In this document: piece by piece, positions 24,440 through 37,800 of the stretch
How positions within the stretch are numbered: position 1 is the stretch's first letter
How the letters are laid out: each line of letters opens with the position of its first letter
NCBI GenBank assembly: GCA_001801105.1
Contig: MGWS01000008.1
Span: 62,001 to 126,000, forward strand
Length of the DNA: 64,000 bases
Source: Gallionellales bacterium GWA2_60_18
Lineage (GTDB): Bacteria > Pseudomonadota > Gammaproteobacteria > Burkholderiales > Gallionellaceae
Direction of reading: 5' to 3'
Program-made: the position numbers and the translations under genes
Notes under the pieces: generated by a model
Told to the model about the DNA's origin: nothing
What the model saw: only the letters and a program-made list of their open reading frames with translations
Database searches by the model: none

Positions 24440-24467
24440 CCCCCGGCAAAGCCGGGGGCTTTAGTTT
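24440..24467 (+). terminator. Orphan intrinsic terminator between rep and fic
   Basis: CCCCCGGC / GCCGGGGG form a perfect 8-bp stem with a 3-nt AAA loop, followed by CTTTAGTTT. No annotated plus-strand gene ends here, so it would end an unannotated short RNA if it is functional. Confidence 0.55.
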
Positions 24468-24520
24468 GTGAGCCGCTCAAAGCGGCAAAAAAACCTTGCG
24501 CCGCTCAAGGTGGCTCAGAT

Positions 24521-24560
24521 TCCTCCTCCTTCAAGGGGGAGGTTAGGAGGGGGTTGGGGC
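24521..24560. repeat. Palindromic C/G-rich interspersed repeat
   Basis: CCTCCTCCTTCAAGGGGGAGG forms a snap-back with arms around TTCAA, followed by TTAGGAGGGGGTTGGGG. The pattern resembles a class of short palindromic repeats common in proteobacterial spacers; a different member is found in frame in the secretion ABC gene at 43246-43290. Confidence 0.6.
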
Positions 24561-24649
24561 TATCGGGTTAATCAAAAACACCATCTTCGTCCCTTGCGGC
24601 TGAAGCGATTAACCGCCATAATTGCTTCATTAAGTGGAGCGATTAAGCG

Positions 24650-25765
24650 ATGCAAACGCCTCTTACCTGGATATGGCAACAACCTGACTGGCCGCATTTC
24701 CGCTGGGATGAAGGCCGGCTCTCGCATGCATTGTCGCGTGCCAGATTGGCTCAGGGCAAGGTGTTGGGCACTGCCAAGTTGCTTGATGCCAAGCTGTCGC
24801 TGGAGGCTATCGCCGCCATTCTTGCGGAAGATGGCCTGACGACCAGCGCCATCGAGGGAGATCGCCTCGATCTGGATTCCGTACGTTCTTCGGTGGCGCG
24901 CCATCTGGGTTTACCGACTGCGGGGCTCCCTTCTCCCCCAAGGGCAGTAGATGGCCTGATCGAGGTGTTGCTGGATGCGACGATGCATCACGACCAGCTA
25001 CTGGCAGTGGATCGCCTGTGCGGATGGCAGGCGGCATTGTTTCCCACTGGTCGCTCCGGTCTGCACACCATCCGGGCTGGATCGTTGCGCGGAACCGAGC
25101 CAATGCAAGTGGTTTCGGGCGGCATCGGCCACGAAAAGGTTCACTTTCTGGCACCGCAGCGGGAAGTTCTCGAGATGGAGCTCGACCGCTTCCTGGCATG
25201 GTTCAATGCGCCCGGCGATATCGATGGGCTGGTTCGTGCGGGAATCGCACATCTCTGGTTCGTCACCCTGCATCCCTTCGAGGACGGCAACGGTCGTTTG
25301 GCGCGCGCGATCACCGATATGGCGCTATCGCAAGACGAGCGGCAATCCATGCGTTTCTTCAGTTTGTCCGCGCAGATTTTGCGAAAGCGGGAACATTATT
25401 ACGCCATTCTTGAAAGCACACAGCGCGGCAATCTGGATGTGACGGACTGGTTGTTGTGGTTTCTGGCGCAGGTCGAAGCTGCCGCCAATGCTGCGGAACA
25501 GACGGTTGCCACGACGCTGGCCAAAGCCAGATTCTGGCTCGGGCATCAGTCCACAGGCATCAACGAACGCCAACGCAAGGTGTTGAACCGTTTGCTGGAT
25601 GCCGGTCCAGATGGATTTACAGGCGGAATCAATACACGCAAATACATGAGTCTGACCAATATCAGCCGCGCAACGGCCTATCGCGAACTGGCCGATCTGG
25701 TTGAAAAAGGTTGCCTGCACCCGAGCGGCGGCGGACGCAGCAGCGGATACTCGATAGTCTGGTAA
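24650..25765 (+). CDS. Fic domain protein with N-terminal inhibitory motif
   Basis: A 371-aa Fic-family protein, likely an AMP-transferase (or related nucleotidyltransferase) of unknown target. The N-terminal ~90 residues fit DUF4172 and contain the class II inhibitory motif T65-S-A-I-E69-G. The Fic core motif HPFEDGNGRLAR is complete at 208-219, so the enzyme should be active when relieved. The C-terminal part (about 300-371) looks like a winged helix (LTNISRATAYRELADLVEKG...GRSSGY). No partner antitoxin gene is adjacent. It converges with the 3' end of the giant RTX gene. Confidence 0.92.
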   Translation: MQTPLTWIWQQPDWPHFRWDEGRLSHALSRARLAQGKVLGTAKLLDAKLSLEAIAAILAEDGLTTSAIEGDRLDLDSVRSSVARHLGLPTAGLPSPPRAVDGLIEVLLDATMHHDQLLAVDRLCGWQAALFPTGRSGLHTIRAGSLRGTEPMQVVSGGIGHEKVHFLAPQREVLEMELDRFLAWFNAPGDIDGLVRAGIAHLWFVTLHPFEDGNGRLARAITDMALSQDERQSMRFFSLSAQILRKREHYYAILESTQRGNLDVTDWLLWFLAQVEAAANAAEQTVATTLAKARFWLGHQSTGINERQRKVLNRLLDAGPDGFTGGINTRKYMSLTNISRATAYRELADLVEKGCLHPSGGGRSSGYSIVW

Positions 25766-25874
25766 TTCCCGCGCACAACCAAAATCAATCCATTCGCGTC
25801 CGCTCGCACCCCCGCCTCCGGCTGACCGAAGTTCAGCCCCCCCCGTCCGGGGCGGCTGATGGATGCGTGGCCCG

Positions 25875-28800
25875 TCACACCCCCAGCCTCTCCAATCCCT
25901 CCCCGAGCCCCGCGAACCCCTTCATCTGCTGCCCGTTGCCCATGCCCTGCCGAGAGAGGCTCTGGCTGCCCCCCGAACCGAACAGCCCGAACGATCTGGC
26001 GCCGGCGCCGGATTCGGTAAAGTGGCTGTCATCATTCCCGCTTTGCGCCAGGTGCTCCTTGAGCCGCGCATCCATGCGCGCCCATTCCGTGCTGTAGTCG
26101 CCGGAGAGGCCTCCGGCAATATTCCGATTCACCTGCCAGTCGGTCTGGCTGCTTCCGCCGCCGTTCCGGCCCGTGGCGCCGAAGGGGGCATGGCGTTCGT
26201 CGCGGCTTTCCTGTTCGAACCAGGAACGGATCAGTTCTTCGGTGCGGTGGCTATCGGAATCCTTGTCGCCGTGCGAGGAAGAATCGTCTTGTTGTTGGTC
26301 GTGGTCATCATCACCGTCGTCGCTCTGGCTGTTTGCATCGTCGCCGGAGGCGTATTGTCCGTTGCCGCTTTGCGAACCTGGATGTCCGGGCGAAGTGCCT
26401 GTACCGTCATTGGTGTTGTGGTCGTGACCGGGTGGCGGTGCGTCTTCTCCGTTGCCCACTCCCTCGTTGCCATGGCTGACCGAGATGCGGAAGACATCCG
26501 AGGCGGAGAGGCTGCCAGCCGTGCTGCCGGTGGCGGCCACGCTGTCTGTCGCGGTCACCTGGACATCCACAAAGCCGACTTCCTTCGGCGTCTCGCCCGA
26601 GAAGGTTCGGGTGGCAGCATCGAACTTCAACCAATCCGGCAGCGCCGAGCCGTCGGCAAGAGCCGCGCCGTAGGTCAGCGTGTCGCCTTGGTCGATGTCG
26701 GCAAAGCTCCCTTCCGGCATCTGCCAGGAGAAGTGCTTGTGGAAGGTGAAGTTCTGGTCGTCCAGCGGCGCGACAAGGATGGGCGCATCATTTGTCCCGT
26801 TCAGGAAGATATCCAATACCGCGGACGCTCCAACCATGCCGTCCGTCGCGGTGTAGCCGAAATGCTCGACGACCTGCGCATCGCGTCCCAGCGACTGCAC
26901 CGGCATGGAGGCATTATCGAGTGTGTAGCTGTAGCTGCCGTCGGTAGCCAGAGCGAGCTGGCCGTAGTTGCCCTGCCGCGTGCCGGCATCGGCGGCCGTC
27001 AGCAGCGTGCCTTGGTCGACATCGCTGTCGTTGGCGAGCGCATTACCGGTTGCGGTGATGTTGAGGTCTTCCCGCACATAGGCTACATCGGCGGCGGCGA
27101 CAGGCGCATCGTTGGTGCCGGTGATGCTGACCGCGAGGGCGGATGGTGTGGCTACGGTGCCGTCTGTTGCTTCATAAGCGAAGGTCTCGGTAACAACCTG
27201 CCCTGCGGCCAGCGACTGCACGCCTGGCGAGGCGTTGTCCAGTGCGTAGTTGTAGTTGCCGTCAGCAGCGAGGGTGAGCTGACCATAGTTGCCTGCGAAC
27301 ACACCCGCATTCAGCACGCTGAGCTCCGCCCCCTGATCCGCATCGGTGTCGTTGGCGAGCACATTGCCCGTCGCGGAGATAGTGAGGTCTTCTTGCACAG
27401 CCGCCACATCGGCAACAGTCACCGGCGCATCATTCGTCCCTGTGATGGTGACGGTCAATGTGGATGGCGTTGCAATTAGTCCATCCGTTGCCGCATAGGC
27501 GAAGGTCTCGGTAACAACCTGCCCTGCGGCCAGTGACTGCACGCCGGGCGAGGCATTATTCAAGGCGTAGCTGTAACTGCCATCGGTTGCCAGTGTGAGC
27601 TGGCCGTAGCTGCCAGCAAACAAGCCCGCATCGGCCACGCTAAGCACCGCACCCTGATCCACATCGGTGTCGTTGGCGAGCACGTTGCCGGTCGCGATGA
27701 TGGTCAGGTCTTCCTGTGCGGCGACCGCATCGGCGACGGTCACCGGGGCATCGTTGGTGCCCGTGATGCTGACGGTGAGCGTGGCCGGGGTGAACGCGAT
27801 GCCGTCGGTGGCCTGATAGGTGAATCTCTCGGTGACGATTTGCCCAGCGGCCAGCGATTGAACCGCGAGCGAGGCGTTGTCCAGCATGTAGGTATAACTG
27901 CCGTCTGCATTCAGCAGCAAACTGCCGTAGTTGCCTTGCAGCGTACCCGCGTTGGCGACGCTCAATACGGTGCCTTGATCGATGTCGCTGTCGTTGGACA
28001 GCACGTTGCCGGTGGCAACGAGAGCGGCATCCTCCTGCACGGCAGCGGCATCATCATCTGCCGTGACGGGTGCATCGTTGGTGCCGGCAATGATGACATT
28101 CACTATGCTGCTTGCGGTCACCCCCTTACTGTCGCTGATCGTATAGACAAAGCTATCGGTTACTGTTTGCCCTGCGCTCAGCTCCTGGAAGCGGTTGCCG
28201 ATGTCGTACTGCACCTGGCCGTTCACCAGCGCGATGGAAGCTCCAACAGCGGAGGTGCCGACGGAAATGACGGAAATCACATCGTTGGTATTCGGATCGC
28301 TGTCGTTGGCAAGCAAGGCAGCCACCGGCACGTTCATTACGCCGCCGTCCTCATACACGGTGATCGCGTCCGGGTTGGCAACAGGCGGACGATTCATCAG
28401 CCCTTCGATGCCCGCGTAATCAAGCGAGGAACCATCGCTAAACTCGATACGACTTACTCCCCCGCCCTGCACGAACCAGTTGGTCAGTGTGATGAAGTCG
28501 GTTGTGCCGAGCACGTTAATGATCATATTGTCGCCGTCACGCACGCCTTCCAGATTGGCCTCGGTCAGGCCACTGCCGATGTAGAGCGTGTCGTTGCCCA
28601 GCGCATCCACGATGGTGTCCACTCCATCGCCGGAATTGAACACGTAGCGGTCGTTACCCGCACCGCCCATCAGGGTGTCATTGCCAACACCTCCGATCAG
28701 CGTATCCGCACCGGCCCCGCCATCGAGCACGTTCGCGCCGCTGTTGCCTGTGAGGATGTTGTCGAGCGTATTGCCGCCGGCGTTGATGTTCGCCGTATCC

Positions 28801-31800
28801 GTCAGTGTGAGATTCTCGACGTTGTCGGAGAGGGTATAGCTCACGCTGGATTGAACGGTGTCGATGCCTGCGTTGACCGCTTCCACCACCACGTCGCCAA
28901 CATTGTCCACGATGTAAGTATCGTTCCCCACCCCACCTGCCATCGTGTCAGCACCGATACCTCCATCCAGCATATCGTTGCCTTCCATACCGGCCAGCGT
29001 ATTGTTGCCGCTGTTGCCCGTGATGACGTTATCCAGCGCGTTACCCGTGCCGCTGATGCCTGCAGTCCCTGTGAGAACCAGATTTTCGATATTGGCACCC
29101 AGTGTGTAATTTGCGCTGGCCAGAACCGTATCTGATCCTTCATTCATGGCCTCCACGACGACATCGGCTGTGCTATCCACCACGTAAGTGTCATCGCCCA
29201 TACCGCCTGCCATAGTGTCTGAGCCGGCACCGCCGTCGATCAGGTTATTGCCGCTATTGCCAGTGATCGCGTTGTCGAGCGCATTCCCGGTGGCGTTGAG
29301 CGCATCCACACCGGTCAGGGTGAGATTCTCCAGATTATTGCCGAGGGTGTAGCTGATGCCGGATAGCACCGTGTCCGTGCCCGCATTCAGCGCTTCCGTC
29401 ACGATGTCGCCGACATTGTCCACCACATAGGTGTCGTTGCCCGCACCGCCCGCCATGACGTCCGCGCCCGCACCGCCATCCAGCACGTTGTTGCCGCTGT
29501 TGCCGGCAAGTGTGTTGTCCTGCTCATTGCCCGTGCCATTGATCGCGGCAGTCCCTGTCAGGGTAAGGTTCTCGACGTTGTCGCCCAGCGCGTAAGTTGC
29601 CGACGAGTTCACGTTATCGATGCCTTCGCCCGTATTCTCCACCACCACATCGGCGGTGCTGTCCACGTAGTAGGTATCGTTGCCACCCAGACCGGCCAAT
29701 ACGTTCACCCCGCTGTTGCCGGTGATGACGTTGTCCAGCGCATTGCCGCTACCGTCGATATTGGCGGTGCCGGTGAGGGTGAGATTCTCGACATTGTCCG
29801 AGAGCGCGTAACTGGCGCTGGCCTGCACGAGGTCCGTGCCGGCGTTGACGCCCTCCACCACGACATCGCCGATGTTATCGACGACGTAAGTGTCGTTGCC
29901 CGCGCCGCCGGCCATCGTGTCCGCACCTGCTCCGCCGTTCAGCACGTTCGCCGCGCTGTTGCCGGTGATCGAATTGTCCAGCGCGTTGCCGGTGCCGTTG
30001 ATCGCGGTGGCACCCGTCAGAGTTAGATCCTCGACGCTTGCCGTCAGTGTGTAGGTGATGCTGGATTGCACCGTGTCGATGCCCGCATTCAACGCCTCCG
30101 TCACCACATCGCCAGTGTTGTCCACCACATAGGTATCGTCACCCGCACCGCCCGCCATGGTGTCCGCACCCGTGCCGCCGTTCAGTGCGTTCGCCGCACT
30201 GTTGCCGGCAATGACGTTGTTGAGCGTGTTGCCCGTGCCGTTGATAGCGGCAGTGCCGTCCAGGATCAGGTTTTCGAGGTTGGTTCCCAGGGTGTAGGAG
30301 ATGTAGGAGCGAACTGTGTCCGTGCCCGCGCTCGCGGCTTCGGTCACCACATCGCCGGCATTCTCGACGATGTAAGTATCGTCGCCCGCGCCGCCTGCCA
30401 TGTTGTCCGCGCCGGTGCCGCCGTTCAGCGTGTCGTTGCCGGAATTTCCGGTCAGCGTGTCGTTGCCGTCCATGCCGGAGAGAATGTTGCTTCCGGTATT
30501 GCCGGTGATGACGTTGTTGAGCGCGTTGCCCGTACCGTTGATCGCCGTCGAGCCGGTGAGCGTGAGGTTCTCGACGTTGTCGGCGAGCGTGTAGGTGATG
30601 GACGACTGCACGATGTCGGTACCTTCGTTCAGGTTCTCGGTGACGATGTCACCGACGTTGTCCACCACATAGGTGTCGTTGCCCGTGCCGCCCAGCATGG
30701 TGTCCGCACCCGCTCCACCGTTCAGAGTGTCATCGCCAGCGCCGCCGTCCAACAGGTTTGCGCCGGTATTGCCGGTGATGACGTTGCTGAGCGTGTTGCC
30801 GGTGCCGTCGATCGCCGCCGTGCCGGTGAGAGTGAGGTTTTCGAGGTTGGCCGAGAGCGTGTAGGTGGCGGAAGACTGAACCAGGTCGGTGCCTTCGTTG
30901 AGGTTTTCCACTACGACGTCATCGGTATTGTTGACCACGTAAGTGTCGTTGCCCGCGCCGCCAGCCAGTGTATCCAGCCCCGCGTTGCCCGTAATCACAT
31001 TGGCAAGGGTATTGCCGGTACCAAACAGGTTGGCGCTGCCGGTCAGCGTCAGATTCTCCACATTCGCCGTCAAGGTGTAGTTGATCGACGACTGGACTGT
31101 GTCCGTGCCGGCGCTGGCCGCCTCGGTCACCACATCGCCCGCGTCGTCCACCACGTAGGTGTCGTTACCCAGACTGCCAGCCATGTTGTCCGCGCCGGTG
31201 CCGCCGTCCAGGGTGTCATTGCCGGAATTGCCGATCAGCGTGTCGTTGCCGCCCAGGCCGGAGAGAATATTGTTGCCTGAATTGCCGGTAATGACGTTGC
31301 TGAGCGCGTTACCCGTGCCGTTGATCGCCGCCGAACCGGTCAGGGTGAGATTTTCGACGTTGGCCGTCAGAGTGTAGGTGATGGAGGACTGAACAGTGTC
31401 AGTCCCTTCGGCGAGGTTTTCGGTGACGATATCGCCCGCGTTATCCACCACGTAGGTGTCGCTACCCACCCCGCCCAGCATCGTGTCAGCTCCGGCGCCG
31501 CCGTTCAGCGTGTCATTGCCTTCTAAACCGTACAGCGTGTTGTTGCCGGTGTTGCCGACGATGGCGTTGTCGAGGATGTTGCCGGTGCCGTTGATCGCCG
31601 CCGTGCCGGTGAGGGTGAGGTTCTCGGTATTGTCGGTGAGCGTGTAGGTGATGGACGACTGAACCAGGTCGGTGCCTTCGGCGAGGTTCTCGACGACGAG
31701 ATCGCCGATGTTGTCCACCACATAAGTGTCGTTGCCCGTGCCGCCCAGCATGGTATCCGCGCCCGTGCCGCCGTCCAGAGTGTCATTGTCCGCGCCGCCG

Positions 31801-34800
31801 GTCAGGGTGTCGTTGCCCGACCCGGCATTGAGCGTATCGGCACCCGCACCGCCGTCCAGCAGGTTCGCGCCGCTGTTGCCGGTGATGACGTTGCCGAGCG
31901 CGTTGCCCGTGCCGTCGATGTCCGTAGTGCCGGTGAGCGTGAGGTTCTCGACATTGTCCGTGAGCGTGTAGGTGACGGAAGACTGGACCAGGTCGGTGCC
32001 GGAACCCAATGCCTCGGTCACCAGGTCGCCCGCATCGTCCACCACGTAGGTGTCGTTACCCAGACCGCCCGCCATGCTGTCCGCGCCCGTGCCGCCGTTC
32101 AGCGTGTCGTTGCCCGCGTTGCCGGTCAACGTGTCGTTGCCGCCCAGGCCGGAGAGCACATTGTTCCCGGTGTTGCCGATGATCGCGTTGTCCAGCGCAT
32201 TGCCGGTGCCGTTGATCGCGGCCGTGCCGGTGAGAGTGAGGTTCTCGACGTTGGCGGTGAGCGTGTAGCTGATGCTGGACTGCACGGTATCGGTGCCCTC
32301 ATCGGCATTCTCTGTCACCACGTCGCTTGCGTTGTCCACCACATAGGTATCGTTGCCCGCATTGCCCGCCATGCTGTCCGCACCCGTGCCACCATCCAGA
32401 ATGTCGTTGCCGGTGTTGCCGGTCAGCGTGTCGTTGCCCGCCATGCCGTACAGCCCGTTGTTGCCGGTGTTACCGGTCAGGATGTTGTTCAGCTCGTTGC
32501 CGGTCGCGTTGATGTTGGCCGCGCCGGTGAGGGTGAGGTTTTCGAGATTGGCGATCAGGGTGTAGGTCACCGACGAGAGCACGGTATCGGTACCGGCGTT
32601 GAGCGCCTCGACAGCCTTGTCGCCCGTGTTGTCCACGATGTAGGTGTCGTTGCCCGCGCCGCCGGTCAGGGTGTCGGCGCCTGCGCCACCATCCAGCACG
32701 TTCGCGCCGCCGTTGCCGAGGATGGCGTTGTTCAGCGTGTTGCCGATGCCGTCGATGTTGGCGGTACCGGTGAGGGTGAGGTTTTCGATGTTGTCGGAGA
32801 GGGTATAGGTCGCCGAGGCATAGGCGCTGTCTGTGCCTTCGTTGAGGTTCTCCGCGATGACATCGGCGGTGTTGTCCACGTAGTAGGTGTCGTTACCGAT
32901 ACCCCCCGCCATCGTATCCACGCCCGCGCCGCCGTCCAGCGTGTCGTTGCCCGCCATGCCACTGAGGGTGTTGTCGCCGGCGTTGCCGGTGATGAGGTTA
33001 TCGAGCGCATTGCCGGTGCCGTTGAGGTTGTCAGTGCCGGTGAGCGTGAGGTTTTCCACATTGGCGGAGAGAGTGTAGTCCGCCGAGGCGAATACGCTGT
33101 CCATGCCTGCTCCAGCCAGCTCGATCACGGCATCGGCGGTGTTGTCCACGATGTAGGTATCGTTGCCCGCGCCGCCTGCCAAGGTATCCACACCCGCGCC
33201 GCCGTCCAGCACATTGTTGCCGCCATTGCCGGTGATGCTGTTGTCCAGCGCATTGCCGGTTCCGTTCAGGTTTGCCGCACCGGTGAGGATCAGGTTCTCG
33301 ACATTGTCGGTCAGTACATAGCTGACTGAGGATTGCACAGTGTCGATGCCATTGCCGACATTTTCCGTGACGATATCTCCGATGTTCTCAACGATGTAGG
33401 TGTCGTCGCCCGCGTTGCCCGCCATCGCGTCCGCGCCGATGCCGCCGTCCAGCGTGTCGTTGCCCGCGCCGCCGAGCAGCATGTCGTTGCCGTCGAGGCC
33501 GCTCAAGGTATTGCCGCTATCGTTCGCGGTGATGACGTTGTCGAGCGCGTTACCGGTCCCGTCAATCGCGGCTAAACCAGTGAGAGTGAGATTCTCGACG
33601 TTGTCGGTGAGGGTGTAGCTGATGGAAGATTGCACGGTGTCCATGCCTTCGTCCAGATTCTCTGTAACGACATCGCCGATGTTGTCCACGATGTAGGTAT
33701 CGTCACCCGCACCGCCCGTCATCGCGTCCGCACCTGTGCCACCGTCGAGCAGGTCGTTGCCCGCATCGCCCACCAAGGTGTCGTTGCCTGCCAGGCCGGA
33801 GAGAAGGTTGTCGCCCGCGTTGCCGGTGATGGTGTTGTCTTGCGCGTTGCCGGTGGCGTCGAGGTTGCCCACTCCGGTGAGCGTGAGGTTCTCTACGTTG
33901 TCGGTCAGCGTGTAGTCGATGGAAGACCGTACCGTGTCATTACCCGCGTTGAGCAACTCGGACACGACATCGCCGACATCTTCCACGATATAGGTGTCGT
34001 TGCCCGCATCGCCCGCCATGCTGTCAGCGCCCGCGCCGCCATCCAGCGTATCGTTGCCCGCATTGCCCAAAAGCGTGTCGTTGCCGTCCATCCCGGACAG
34101 CGCGTTGTTGCCGGTATTGCCCGTGATGAGGTTGTCCAGCGCATTGCCGGTGCCGCTAACGCTTGCCGAACCTGTCAGCGTGAGGTTCTCGACGTTGTCT
34201 GACAAGGTATAACCAACACTGCTCAATACAACATCAACTCCCTCGCCCGCATTTTCGACAATTACATCGCTTGAGTTGTCCACCACGTAAGTGTCATTGC
34301 CCGTGCCTCCCAGCATGATGTCGGCACCAGCGCCGCCATCAAGGGTGTCATTGCCTTCCAGTCCCATGAGTATGTTGTTCGCACCATTGCCGATAATGAC
34401 GTTGTCCAGCACGTTGCCCGTGCCATTGATTGCCGCCGAGCCTGTCAAAGTCAGGTTTTCTACGTTATCGGTGAGGGTGTAGGTGATGGAGGATTTGACC
34501 AAATCCGCGCCTTCGCCCGCATTCTCGATCACCAGATCGCCTGCGTTGTCCACCACGTAGGTGTCGTTGCCCGTTCCGCCCAGCATGGTGTCGGCACCCG
34601 CGCCGCCGTCCAGCGTGTCGTTGCCTTCCAGCGCGGTGAGCGTGTTATCCGCCTCATTGCCGGTGATGACGTTATCGAGCACGTTGCCGGTTCCGTCGAT
34701 GGCCGCCGAGCCTGTCAGCGTGAGGTTGTCGAGGTTGTCCGCCAGCGTCCAGGTCAGGTCGCTCTTGACGGTGTCGATGCCCTCTCCCGCCGCTTCGATG

Positions 34801-37800
34801 GTCGTGTCGAGCAGGTTGTCCACGATGTAGGTGTCGTTGCCGACCCCACCGATCAGTGTATCCGCTCCCGCGCGGCCATCCAGCGTGTCGTTGCCCGCTA
34901 GCCCGGTCAGGGTGTTGTCGTTACTGTTGCCGGTAAGGACGTTGTTGAGTTCGTTGCCCAAGCCGGTCAGTGCCGCACCTTCGGTGAGGGTGAGGTTTTC
35001 GAGGTTCGCGCCCAGTGTGTAGTCGAAGGGGGCGATGATGGTGTCGGTGCCCTGCCCCGCAAGTTCGGTAACGGTGTCGCCGAGATTGTCGAGGATGTAG
35101 GTGTCGTTGCCCGTGCCGCCCGCCATGCTGTCCGCGCCGATGCCGCCGTCCAGGATATTGTTGCCACCGTTGCCGGTGATGGTGTTATCCAGCGTGTTGC
35201 CGGTGCCCGCAATTGCGCTGCCGGTGAGTGTGAGGTTTTCTACATTGTCGCCGAGGGTGTAGTCGATGCCGGATCGCACGGTGTCGGTGCCTTCGCCCGC
35301 CAGTTCAATCACGACATCGCCCGCGTTGTCCACCGCGTAGGTGTCGTTGCCGGTGCCGCCGATCAGCGTGTCTGCACCGCCCTTGCCGTCCAGCGTGTCG
35401 TTGCCTTCCAGCCCGGTCAGGGTGTTGGCGGCATCGTTGCCGATGATCGTGTTATCCAGCACGTTGCCAGTGCCGGCAAGATTTGCCGTGCCGGTGAGCG
35501 TGAGGTTTTCGACGTTGTCGGTAAGCGTGTAGGTGATGCCGGACTTGACCAAGTCCACGCCTTCGCCCGCGTTTTCAATGACTGCATCGCCAAGGTTGTC
35601 CACGATGTAGGTGTCGTCGCCCGTCCCGCCCAGCAATGCGTCCGCCCCTGCTCCACCATCCAACGTGTCGTTGCCAGCCAGCCCAGTCAGCGTGTTGTCG
35701 TTACTGTTGCCAGTGAGGGTGTTGTCGAGTTCGTTGCCGGTAGCGTTCAGTGCCGCACCCTGTGTCAGGGTGAGGTTCTCGACATTCGCCCCCAATACGT
35801 AATCGAATGGGCTGACGACGGTGTCTTTACCTTGATTCACATTCTCGGTCACGGTATCGCCGAGATTATCCAGAATGTAGGTGTCGTCTCCCGCACCGCC
35901 TGCCATGGCATCGGCACCAACACCACCATCCAGCAAGTTGGAAGAAGAGTTGCCTATGATCACGTTATCCAGCGCGTTGCCCGTGCCGCTGATGGAATCG
36001 CCGCCCATCAGGGTGAGATTTTCCAGGTTATCGCCCAGTGTGTAGCTGATGCCGGATTTGACCAGGTCGATTCCTTCATCGACACCTTCCGTGACGACAT
36101 CGCCCGTGTTGTCCACCACGTAAGTGTCGTTGCCCGTGCCGCCTGCCATCTGGTCTATGCCGGTGCCGCCGTCGAGCCAGTCGTCGCCCGCCCCGCCATC
36201 CAACGCGTTGTCGCCACTGTTGCCATAGAGGATGTCATTGCCGCCCAAACCTTGTGGGGACTCGGCATCGCCCTGCCAGGCGAACAAGGTGTCGTCCCCC
36301 TCGGTGCTGACCGGCACGGGAATGTGCGCCTGTATCTGCGCCGCATCCCACACCACGCCGGGTTGCCCTTCAACGGTGGGCGCAAATTCGATGCGCTCGA
36401 TGCGGTAGGTATCGCTATCGCCCCAACTGTGGATGGTGATCTGATCGGCAGCGAGTCCAGAGTCTATCGGCGGGTTGATCGTCAGCACCAGGTCATAGCC
36501 GCTGCGTGTGAGAGCGATGTCGCTTTCCGTGATGCCCGCGCCCAGGCGGATGATGTCCGTGTTGCCCGGCGTGGCATCGATGTCGTAAATAATGTCTTGC
36601 CCGTCGCCGCGCGCAAACAGGTAAGTGTCGTTGCCCGCATCGCCCACCAGATAGTCGTCACCCGTGCCGCCGTTGAGGATGTCGATGCCGCCGTTGCCAT
36701 ACAGGTTGTCCTGTCCGCCCATGCCGTACAGGGCATCGTCGGCTTGGCTTCCGCGCAGGGTGTTGTCCCCCGCATCGCCCAGGGTGGTGTCCAGTCCGAT
36801 GATGGCGAGCAGTTGGGCGAAGCCTGTGCCCGTGACATCGCCTTGGGCGCGCAGTGCGTCGAGTACTTGCAATCCGCTCTCTTCACTCATGTTCAGGACG
36901 TTGGCGAATTCGCTGATGGTGAAGATGCTGTTGATCGGATCGGCGTCGTAGATGCTTTGCAGTGCGGCGACAGTGTCGCCGACATCCCAGTCGTATTGCA
37001 GGGTGGTGGCGTTCCAGGTGTAGCCGATGGTGTCGATCAGCGCTTGGAAGTGAGTCTGCGCCATGAGTTGGTTGTAGATGCTGTCGGCGAATTCGTTGAA
37101 GGCTTGCAGCAGTATCCTGGAGGCGGGGCCGTGCGGGTTGGGGTCGCGTTCGCCCCAGCACCAAGTGCCCAGGTAGGGTTCGCCCAATATGGCTTCGAGG
37201 GTGGCGAGTTTGCGCGCATCGCCGATGACGTTGCCGTAAATGATGCGGGCGGCGCGGCTGGCGGGGTCGATGTCCTCTACTCCGACCCAGGCGTAGATGA
37301 GTTGGGTGGTGAGTGCGTGGCGGGCAGCGGGGTCGGTCTCGTCGATGAATTGCTGCACGAGGTCTTGCAGGTGGCCGGTGCTGTCGCGCAGGATGGCTTG
37401 GTGCAGGTCGCGCACGTTGCCGAAGCCTTCGAGGTCGGGCAAGGCGGCGACGATGTCGGTCTCGGCCAGCCAGTCGTTGGCGATGGTGTAGGCTTTATCG
37501 GTCTGGAACCAGATGTCGGCAGTGGCGCCGGTGCTGCCGTCTGTTTTGGTGAAGGTGCTGGTCTGTTGGGTGATGTTGCCGTTGCCATCGGTCTGGTTGA
37601 CGCTGGCGTAGCCGGTGGCAATGCTTTGTACGCCTGCGTCAGCGAGGGACATGAGTTCGTCCGCATTGCTGTAGCCGTCACCGTCGATGTCTTTCCAAAT
37701 CTTGAGGGTGGAATAGGCTGCATCTTGTACGTCGATCTGGCCGTCGTGGTTGGTGTCGAGTTCGGCGAGTGCCGCGTAACCGTTGGCGGCCTTTTGTCCG

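Larger units (their letters stand above)
24286..24649. other. Divergent spacer between rep and fic; no gene seen
   Basis: This 364-nt spacer separates two genes that point away from each other, so it must hold promoters for both. It also contains a strong plus-strand terminator hairpin (24440-24467), two short hairpins around repeated GCCGCTCAA (24472-24515), and a palindromic G/C-rich repeat (24521-24560). A terminator in a divergent region suggests a small transcript starting near 24300 or debris of a lost gene. No open frame is convincing. Confidence 0.5.

Noticed and set aside
28850..36150. Regularly spaced repeats considered as a CRISPR array
   Set aside because: The repeats are degenerate, continuous in frame, about 270 nt apart and encode RTX nonapeptides; no cas genes are present.
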